From Bacillota bacterium (lineage in GTDB: Bacteria > Bacillota > Clostridia > Lachnospirales > Lachnospiraceae): 6,936 nt of DNA. The notes under the pieces were generated by a model. That model saw only the letters and a program-made list of their open reading frames with translations. It was not told the origin of the DNA and did not search any database. Positions 1-4,925 of this stretch are shown here, piece after piece; within the stretch, counting starts at the first letter, position 1, and each line of letters starts with the position of its first letter. The stretch covers positions 1 through 6,936 of the forward strand of contig JAFACO010000197.1 of the NCBI GenBank assembly GCA_023425485.1, written 5' to 3'. The position numbers and the translations under genes were made by a program.

Positions 1-884
1 ATGTTTCCACCTTCTATTACAATTTCTTTACCTTCAATTCCCTCTACAGAGCTGGCAACTGTAATGGTGCCTCCTGCGATATAAACATAACCTTTTGTTA
101 CATCCTCATCATGCTTAGATTGAATACCATTCCCTGTCTCTGCATTCAGAGTAAACGTCCCGTCTTTAATTTTAACGCTATCCTTTCCATTAAGCGCATC
201 CTTAACGGCTTGAATGTCATAGGTACCGCCGGTGAAAACCAAATCGTCTTTGGATACAATACCATGCTTATAGCTTCCTATCACTTTAAGTGTTCCTTCG
301 CCATTAAAGGTCAGATCTACTTTACTAAATATTACGCCATCAACGTTATTTTCGTCGGTCTGAACATAATTTGCAGTATCCGATAGTGTATTTGTGGTAT
401 CTTTATCAAGGGTTATAAACACTTTATCTGCACTTTTGATATAGATTGCGCTGCTATCAGAAGAATGAATATCCACACCTTTTAATACAAGTCTGACCTT
501 TGCAGTATCCGCTGTATCAACAATAATTTGTCCATCCGTCAGAGTCCCTGATAAAATGTAGGTCCCCTCTTCTTGAATTGTAAGTGTTGACTGATCTGCA
601 ATCGCTCCTGTACCAGTGATTTCAATTGCGTTATCCTTAAGGGTTATGTTCGTCGCAACGCTTTCATCATAGCCAATTTCTAGATCCTTTGCTGAAAACT
701 CCGTATCAACAACTATTTCAGAAGATGTCTGTGTCGCAATGGCTGATGAGCCTCCACTTTGTGTCGTCTGTTCTTCCTCCGTTGTTACATTTGTATCAGT
801 CTTATTGCTGGCCGAACTACATCCAGTTAATATTAGTGTAGTTATCACCACAATAATCATAATATATCTTATTTTTTTCCACAT
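1..884 (-). CDS. Carbohydrate-binding (DUF4353-type) beta-helix lipoprotein, 3' end outside window
   Basis: At least 294 residues are encoded, with no stop before the window edge. Residues 5-20 form a hydrophobic signal segment ending in the lipobox L19-T-G-C22, so the mature protein should be lipid-anchored on the outer face of the membrane. Residues 23-57 are a Ser/Thr/Gln/Glu-rich linker. From about residue 66 the chain consists of short repeated beta-strand rungs such as GEGTLKVIGSYKHGI (195-209), VFTGGTYDIQA (216-226), VKIKDGTFTLNAETGNGI (237-254) and VYIAGGTITV (267-276). This is the pattern of the carbohydrate-binding domain-containing (DUF4353) family, a right-handed beta-helix-like fold. 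The ATG at 884 follows AAAGGAG (894-900) with a 9-base spacer. It lies 104 bases after the DUF4956 gene with no clear terminator between, so it is probably the third gene of that operon. Family assignment is from recognised repeat style; the ligand is unknown. Confidence 0.8.
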   Translation of the reverse strand, partial: MWKKIRYIMIIVVITTLILTGCSSASNKTDTNVTTEEEQTTQSGGSSAIATQTSSEIVVDTEFSAKDLEIGYDESVATNITLKDNAIEITGTGAIADQSTLTIQEEGTYILSGTLTDGQIIVDTADTAKVRLVLKGVDIHSSDSSAIYIKSADKVFITLDKDTTNTLSDTANYVQTDENNVDGVIFSKVDLTFNGEGTLKVIGSYKHGIVSKDDLVFTGGTYDIQAVKDALNGKDSVKIKDGTFTLNAETGNGIQSKHDEDVTKGYVYIAGGTITVASSVEGIEGKEIVIEGGN

Positions 885-988
885 ATTTTATTACTCCTTT
901 CATATTTCTACCTAAGAGGGTTAGAGAATCAAAAGCATCCTAAGTAGTTCTAATTCGTTAATTTGAAGATGTATTAAAGCTTAAAGTT

Positions 989-1654
989 CTAAAGCTCGTA
1001 TACTTCGTTGGAAATTTTACCGCAGCTAATCTCTAGATTACCATTTCTACAGCGAAGCTCATCTAAGAATTCTTTTTCTTTCATTGGATCCTTCATACTT
1101 ACCTGATAAATTAATTTATATAAACTTCCCATATTGGAGGTCTTTGCTCGAATTAATTCTGTCTTAGTGGTATATTCCTGGAAAATATCATTGAATATTT
1201 CCATATAATTCATTCCTTCTGGAATTGTTATTCTAAGTTCCTTCTCTTTCTGCTTCTTCTCGCCGAAGCTGGTAAGATTATATAGTAGGTATGCTCCGCC
1301 GACAATTGCAGAGAACAATACTGCTGCGACAATATATCCGGTACCGGTTGCTAAACCAATTGCCATCGCCATAAAAATGCTGCTGATTTCCTTTGCACTG
1401 CCGGGTATGGAACGAAAACGAACAAGACTGAAGGCACCCATCACAGCAATTCCTGTACCCAGGTTGCCGTTCACCAGTAGAATTACCATTTGTACAATTG
1501 CTGGCAAAATTGCAATTGTCATAATGAAACCTTTGCTGCTGTTATTAAAACGGTAATGTACAAAAGCTAATAATCCTCCAAGTATTAAAGATGCTGCAAT
1601 ACAAATCAAAAAGCTATCTATGGAAAAAGTGGATGTAATTATTGAATTAAGCAT
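989..1654 (-). CDS. DUF4956 family integral membrane protein
   Basis: 221 residues. The N-terminal half is membrane-embedded, with hydrophobic segments at about 13-34, 42-61, 91-105 and 107-127. Between the second and third lies a conserved-looking glycine- and arginine-rich stretch, GTGIAVMGAFSLVRFRSIPGSAKEI (within 66-90), containing the FSLVRFRS motif typical of DUF4956 proteins. The C-terminal half (about 131-221) is charged and probably cytoplasmic, with an alternating alpha/beta pattern. The ATG at 1654 has AAAGGAGA at 1663-1670 (8-base spacer), and that site lies inside the end of the VTC gene. The two reading frames overlap by 8 bases, which suggests translational coupling and equal production of the two proteins. 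The family has no established biochemical function. Inference: it may anchor the neighbouring VTC enzyme or form an export path for its product, since eukaryotic Vtc4 carries its own transmembrane domain and this bacterial VTC protein has none. Confidence 0.88.
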   Translation of the reverse strand: MLNSIITSTFSIDSFLICIAASLILGGLLAFVHYRFNNSSKGFIMTIAILPAIVQMVILLVNGNLGTGIAVMGAFSLVRFRSIPGSAKEISSIFMAMAIGLATGTGYIVAAVLFSAIVGGAYLLYNLTSFGEKKQKEKELRITIPEGMNYMEIFNDIFQEYTTKTELIRAKTSNMGSLYKLIYQVSMKDPMKEKEFLDELRCRNGNLEISCGKISNEVYEL

Positions 1655-2393
1655 ATTTTTTCTCTCCTTTAAATTGTCTTAATTTTTTCTCATCGTGAGG
1701 CTGATCTATTGATCTAAGAAAAGCTTTACCGTATTTGGAAAAGGATGATGGATATATGTTTAGTTCATCCAATATATGTGATAACCAAATTGGCATTGTT
1801 CCAGGAATCTTAATCTCCATTAACTGCTGTCCCGGTTGTAATATGGTATTACCATAAGGACCGCTACCCAACCATAAATCCTCTTCTCTCCAAAGTATAT
1901 TGCTATCAAAGGTCACTCGTAGATTAGAGTCCTCCATACCATACATGGCAATACGGTCGTAGGAGATATACATCGAAGGTTCCAGATTATAATAGTTCTT
2001 AATAAACCAATCAATTTCCTTCGTAATCTGTGTTTCCTTTAGTAAAGGCTGCCCATCATAGAGATAATTCTGTGCCTTTAAAAGCTCCATTCTTTCTCTT
2101 CTTTTATAAACAATACCCTTATATTTTTTCTTTAGTTCGACAAAGACTGTATCCTCTAATCCAGGTGTCCCATAACTTCTTAGTCTGAGTTTTTCTTTGT
2201 AAATTGGTTTTTCTAACGAGGTTTTTATTAACCTTTTCTCCGGTGTATCAAAATAAATATTACAAATTGTTGTTACCCCATAATGATCAATTTTAAGTTT
2301 ATCTGACAGTCTCTGGCATAAAAGCTGATACTGATTATCTGACAGTAAGTATTTTAATTCATAGCGTTTAAAGGTTTCCTGATAATTGCCCAT
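1647..2393 (-). CDS. VTC domain protein, polyphosphate polymerase-like
   Basis: 248 residues from the chosen ATG, essentially one VTC domain of the triphosphate tunnel metalloenzyme superfamily. In yeast Vtc4 this fold polymerises ATP gamma-phosphate into polyphosphate inside a basic beta-barrel. Residues expected to line such a tunnel are present: R10-Y-E12-L-K14, K68-L-R70-L-R72, V85-E86-L-K-K-K90, Y145-D-R147, R159-V-T-F-D163, M192-E193-I-K195 and S219-K220-Y-G-K223. There is no signal peptide or transmembrane segment, so it should be cytoplasmic or membrane-associated. The open frame extends to a TTG at 2456, but that TTG has no ribosome binding site. The ATG at 2393 follows AGAGGT (2402-2407) with an 8-base spacer, and the protein then begins just before the first family motif, as bacterial VTC proteins usually do. 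First gene of the cassette; its stop overlaps the DUF4956 start. Polymerase activity is inferred from motifs. Other tunnel-fold enzymes hydrolyse triphosphates or make cAMP, but the motifs fit VTC best. Confidence 0.87.
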   Translation of the reverse strand: MGNYQETFKRYELKYLLSDNQYQLLCQRLSDKLKIDHYGVTTICNIYFDTPEKRLIKTSLEKPIYKEKLRLRSYGTPGLEDTVFVELKKKYKGIVYKRRERMELLKAQNYLYDGQPLLKETQITKEIDWFIKNYYNLEPSMYISYDRIAMYGMEDSNLRVTFDSNILWREEDLWLGSGPYGNTILQPGQQLMEIKIPGTMPIWLSHILDELNIYPSSFSKYGKAFLRSIDQPHDEKKLRQFKGEKKYA

Positions 2394-2407
2394 CCTTCCT
2401 GACCTCT
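2394..2407 (-). promoter_or_regulatory. Ribosome binding site deciding the VTC start
   Basis: On the minus strand AGAGGT (2407-2402) lies 8 bases upstream of the ATG at 2393, followed by a second purine run, AGGAAGG, that abuts the ATG. The competing TTG at 2456 is preceded only by GAACTTAGAAA, which has no Shine-Dalgarno core. It would also lie about 5 bases from the likely transcription start. The ATG is therefore preferred. Confidence 0.6.
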
Positions 2408-2467
2408 TTTCTTTTATTCTTGAAAGACAGCTGCTTTCGTGTACAACAACTTTCAATTTCTAAGTTC

Positions 2468-2501
2468 ATTATATAGGACCAACTTAAAAGGAACCTTAAA
2501 G
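2468..2501 (-). promoter_or_regulatory. Candidate activator-dependent promoter of the VTC-DUF4956-lipoprotein cassette
   Basis: Read on the minus strand, a consensus -10 box TATAAT sits at 2473-2468. The hexamer 17 bases upstream is AGGTTC, a poor -35. Filling the -35 region are two adjacent 11-bp direct repeats, CTTTAAGGTTC (2501-2491) and CTTTTAAGTTG (2490-2480), identical at 8 of 11 positions and ending 6 bases before the -10. Promoters activated by OmpR/PhoB-family regulators typically have this layout. A second -10-like box, TATACT, lies at 2505-2500. Further TTTAAG copies lie upstream at 2525-2530 and 2556-2561. The predicted RNA would start near 2461, giving a leader of about 68 bases. 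The whole 2394-2675 spacer otherwise holds only AT-rich sequence. No mapped start site supports this call. Confidence 0.5.
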
Positions 2502-2675
2502 TATAAAAAAACTTTTTACCTAAACTTAAAATACCTTTCACATTTCATTTTCATACTTAAATAGTAATGAAATTATTAATCATTCAAATTTAGCCGTTAA
2601 TAATTTTTTTTGCTTGATCAAATCAGTATTTTAATGAATAAAAATTATTGTACTGCGAAGCTTGAGTTAATATAA

Positions 2676-2719
2676 AATATCCCGTTATCTTCATAATTAG
2701 AAAAAGATAACGGGATATT
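2676..2719 (-). terminator. Intrinsic terminator of the regulator-kinase operon
   Basis: A perfect 16-bp inverted repeat (arms 2676-2691 and 2704-2719) with a 12-base loop begins 16 bases after the histidine kinase stop codon. The core is CCCGTTATC/GATAACGGG. On the minus strand the stem is followed by a T-rich run (ATATTTTATATT, including the frayed stem base), as expected of an intrinsic terminator reading in that direction. The plus-strand side lacks a T run. This separates the two-component genes from the VTC cassette. Confidence 0.82.
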
Positions 2720-2735
2720 GCCCATAATATGAACT

Positions 2736-3971
2736 TTAAGGAAGACGTACGGTAAAACAAATGGAATGATGATCCTCACTCTTAACAGATATTTTTCCGT
2801 TATGAGCTTCAACAATGGATTTGGCAATGGAAAGCCCAATGCCATATCCTCCGCTTTCCCGTGATCTTGAACTATCCAGGCGGTAAAAGCGATCAAAAAG
2901 CTTATCTAAATTTTGTATGGCAAGCTCACCTGTGGTATTATATACTTCAAGTTTTTTACCCTTTTTCCCAGTAGTAAGCGAAATCTTTATACTTCCCTCA
3001 TCATCAGAATATTTGATAGCGTTATCCATTAAGGTCGATACCAGTTGCTCGATACCTCCTATATCACCGTTTAAATACACATCAGGTTGAATATAGATGG
3101 ATAACTTTTTATTCCGCGCCTGAGCTAATGCGGAAAATGGTTCTGCTATTCGCATAACCGCAGCACTTAGATCAAAGTCCTGAAAGGAAAGCTTAATCTG
3201 CTCCTCTTCCATTTTTGAAAGCATCAGCAGATTTTTAACTAACTGATCAAGTCTTGTGGTCTGGTTGCGGATACTGGTAATCCACTCATTCTGGCCTGTG
3301 GTTATCTCTAAAACATCTGCATTCGCGGATATAATTGCTAACGGTGTTTTAATTTCATGTCCGGCATCGGTAATAAAGAGCTTTTGCTTCTCGGCATTTT
3401 CTATAAAAGGTTTCATTGCCTTTTTCGACAATATGGATACTAACAAGAACATTAATACAAGGACACTGAAAGCAACTGCACAGGAAATTGCAAATATTTC
3501 TTCGGTCGTTTGCAGTTTATCCCGACAATCAATGAAAATAATCATATATCCGTCACTATTCTCTACAATTCTATATTTGTAGATATCTTCAAAGCCACTG
3601 CCAGCACTACGTTCCATTACCTTTTCCGCTAACTCTCTGGCATCCTGTGAGCTTACTGCAGCGATATGTCCTGTGTCTATATTTCCTACTGTCCTATCTT
3701 CATCCATATACACAACAAAATATCTGGTTTGGAAGGGCGTTTCTTCGTTTGGTTCAAATCGAAATAAAGGATCTCCTTTTTTCGGTATAAAGTCTTTATC
3801 AAACCTTGGAAACTTACCCTCATTCTCCGCCAAGTAGGCAAGAGATTCATTAATCTTACTATTCATCTGATAGATATTTAATATATTAATTGCTCCAACT
3901 AGAAATAGTAAGACTCCCAGGAGTGAAGCCATCGTAATTATAATAAATTTTCGCTGAAGCTTTTTTATCAT
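2736..3971 (-). CDS. Membrane sensor histidine kinase, partner of the adjacent response regulator
   Basis: 411 residues. A first transmembrane helix at about 9-33 and a second at about 157-181 enclose an extracytoplasmic sensor region of about 120 residues (34-156) that I cannot assign to a named domain. The cytoplasmic part has the dimerisation and phosphoacceptor helix with H205-EIKTP (H box), then the HATPase domain: N box D316-N317-A-I-K, F box K357-LFDRFYR, and G2 box G374-GYGIGLSIA. The usual Asp of the G1 box is replaced: the position reads VYNTTGEL (343-350), an Asn-containing variant also met in other Firmicutes kinases. No separate HAMP domain is evident between TM2 and the H box, where only about 20 residues remain. 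The ATG at 3971 overlaps the regulator stop as ATGA and has GGAGG at 3979-3983 (7-base spacer), so the pair is co-transcribed and probably translationally coupled. The ligand is unknown. Confidence 0.93.
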   Translation of the reverse strand: MIKKLQRKFIIITMASLLGVLLFLVGAINILNIYQMNSKINESLAYLAENEGKFPRFDKDFIPKKGDPLFRFEPNEETPFQTRYFVVYMDEDRTVGNIDTGHIAAVSSQDARELAEKVMERSAGSGFEDIYKYRIVENSDGYMIIFIDCRDKLQTTEEIFAISCAVAFSVLVLMFLLVSILSKKAMKPFIENAEKQKLFITDAGHEIKTPLAIISANADVLEITTGQNEWITSIRNQTTRLDQLVKNLLMLSKMEEEQIKLSFQDFDLSAAVMRIAEPFSALAQARNKKLSIYIQPDVYLNGDIGGIEQLVSTLMDNAIKYSDDEGSIKISLTTGKKGKKLEVYNTTGELAIQNLDKLFDRFYRLDSSRSRESGGYGIGLSIAKSIVEAHNGKISVKSEDHHSICFTVRLP

Positions 3972-4642
3972 TGTGTCTCCTCCAAACCATAACCTGAGCC
4001 ACGGACAGCTTTAATTTTTATATTTGCTCCCAAACTTTCTAATTTTCTTCTTAAATATGAGATGTAAACCCATACCACATTCATTTCTGCCTCGGCGTCA
4101 TATCCCCAGATGCGATCCATGAATTGCTCGGTGGAAATAAGACGCTTAGGGTTACTCATCATCATTTCCAGCATTTGAAATTCTTTGTTACCCAGTCTAA
4201 TGTTACCCAGTTCACTGGATAGTTCGTAAGTCTCTTTATTTAAACTGATGTTACCAACAGTAATTAAGTTTGGCAAAAATTCTGCTTTCCTTCTGCCCAT
4301 AGCACGTACTCTGGCAAGTAATTCTCCCATGGCAAAAGGCTTACTTAGGTAATCGTCAGCACCTTTATCGAGTCCAATAATTCTATCTTCAATTTGGGAT
4401 TTAGCTGTCAGCATTAAAATGGGGGTGTGAATACCTTCCTTACGAAGTTTTTCAAGAACCTCTATACCATTTAGTTTTGGCATCATAATATCAAGGATTA
4501 TCACATCATAATTATCACTAATTCCATAATCATAGGCATCCTGCCCATCGTAAACCGCATCTACAGAATAGTTATTGTGCTTAAAAATTGCCACTAGAGC
4601 GTTGGACATTTCCTTTTCATCCTCGGCTAGTAATATTCTCAT
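3968..4642 (-). CDS. OmpR/PhoB-family DNA-binding response regulator
   Basis: 224 residues from the chosen ATG. The receiver domain (1-118) has the acidic pocket E7-D8, phosphoacceptor D51 in LDIMMPKLNG, T79 and K101 in the LSKPF motif. The C-terminal winged-helix domain (about 125-221) has the family pattern GNKEFQMLEMM, LISTEQFMDRIWG, NVVWVYISYLRRKL and VRGSGYGL. When phosphorylated by the neighbouring kinase it should bind tandem direct repeats and regulate transcription. The open frame continues upstream to an ATG at 4711, but that ATG lies upstream of the best promoter. The ATG at 4642 starts directly with the receiver sequence MRILLAEDE and follows GGGAGG (4651-4656) with an 8-base spacer, so it is the better start. 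First gene of a two-gene operon with the kinase. The nearby VTC cassette, carrying 11-bp direct repeats at its promoter, is a likely target, though this is inference. Confidence 0.95.
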   Translation of the reverse strand: MRILLAEDEKEMSNALVAIFKHNNYSVDAVYDGQDAYDYGISDNYDVIILDIMMPKLNGIEVLEKLRKEGIHTPILMLTAKSQIEDRIIGLDKGADDYLSKPFAMGELLARVRAMGRRKAEFLPNLITVGNISLNKETYELSSELGNIRLGNKEFQMLEMMMSNPKRLISTEQFMDRIWGYDAEAEMNVVWVYISYLRRKLESLGANIKIKAVRGSGYGLEETQ

Positions 4643-4650
4643 TGTTTTGG

Positions 4651-4656
4651 CCTCCC
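4651..4656 (-). promoter_or_regulatory. Ribosome binding site deciding the response-regulator start
   Basis: GGGAGG on the minus strand, 8 bases upstream of the ATG at 4642. Because the TATAAT box sits at 4678-4673, an RNA starting near 4666 would exclude the longer in-frame ATG at 4711. Confidence 0.8.
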
Positions 4657-4672
4657 AACCTGTCTTCCTATT

Positions 4673-4701
4673 ATTATATAAGAAAATGTTTGCATTATCA
4701 A
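4673..4701 (-). promoter_or_regulatory. Sigma-A-type promoter of the regulator-kinase operon
   Basis: On the minus strand, -35 TTGATA (4701-4696), a 17-base spacer (4695-4679) and -10 TATAAT (4678-4673). This gives a predicted RNA start near 4666 and a leader of about 24 bases before the ATG at 4642. It is one mismatch from the vegetative consensus with ideal spacing, which suggests substantial basal expression. Confidence 0.72.
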
Positions 4702-4738
4702 ATGATACCATAGTCGTTAAAAAGGTTAATTGTGTAAA

Positions 4739-4780
4739 TTGACAACATCCTAAGTCCTTGTAATGCTTTTGACAATCCTA
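4739..4780. repeat. Direct repeat upstream of the regulator promoter (possible operator)
   Basis: TTGACAACATCCTA (4739-4752) and TTGACAATCCTA (4769-4780) are copies of the same sequence, differing by a 2-base insertion, with starts 30 bp apart (about three helical turns). They lie 38 and 68 bases upstream of the -35 of the regulator promoter. They could bind a regulator, possibly the encoded one. Alternatively each TTGACA could be a plus-strand -35 element: the second is followed after 17 bases by TAGTAT (4792-4797). Confidence 0.35.
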
Positions 4781-4840
4781 CCTTATATTATTAGTATAAC
4801 ATTCTTACCTTAAATGAACTTTAAGAAGTAAAAGGATAAT

Positions 4841-4894
4841 AGAAGCGAAGGCTTTCTAGGATTGATTTTTCTATCCTAGAAAGCCTTCTCTTCT
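4841..4894 (-). terminator. Long terminator hairpin after the solute-binding protein gene
   Basis: A 16-bp perfect inverted repeat (4847-4862 with 4873-4888, 10-base loop) extends by five more pairs after one mismatch (4841-4845 with 4890-4894). It begins 31 bases after the stop of the solute-binding protein gene. The T-rich tract on the minus strand is weak and interrupted (CTTCTATTATCCTTTT). The plus-strand side has a short pyrimidine run, TCTTCTATT, so the hairpin might work in both directions or serve mainly to protect the mRNA 3' end. Confidence 0.7.
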
Positions 4895-4925
4895 ATTAAT
4901 AAATATATACTATATTACATAGTCC

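Noticed and set aside
111..386. Plus-strand open frame of 91 codons
   Set aside because: It lies wholly antisense to the beta-helix lipoprotein gene, has no ribosome binding site and no recognisable protein pattern.
885..988. Possible terminator or separate promoter between the DUF4956 and lipoprotein genes
   Set aside because: No stem with a T run and no paired -35/-10 hexamers could be found, so the genes are treated as one operon.
2599..2649. AATAATTTTT / AAAAATTATT inverted repeat, arms 31 bases apart
   Set aside because: It is made only of A and T in an AT-rich spacer, so chance occurrence is likely and the stem would be weak. It may act only as A/T-rich promoter-upstream DNA.
2645..2896. 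Minus-strand open frame of 83 codons
   Set aside because: It overlaps the kinase C-terminus in another frame and runs through the terminator hairpin, so it is a shadow.
3256..3582. Plus-strand open frame of 108 codons
   Set aside because: Antisense to the histidine kinase HisKA and transmembrane region; its hydrophobic look comes from the complementary strand.
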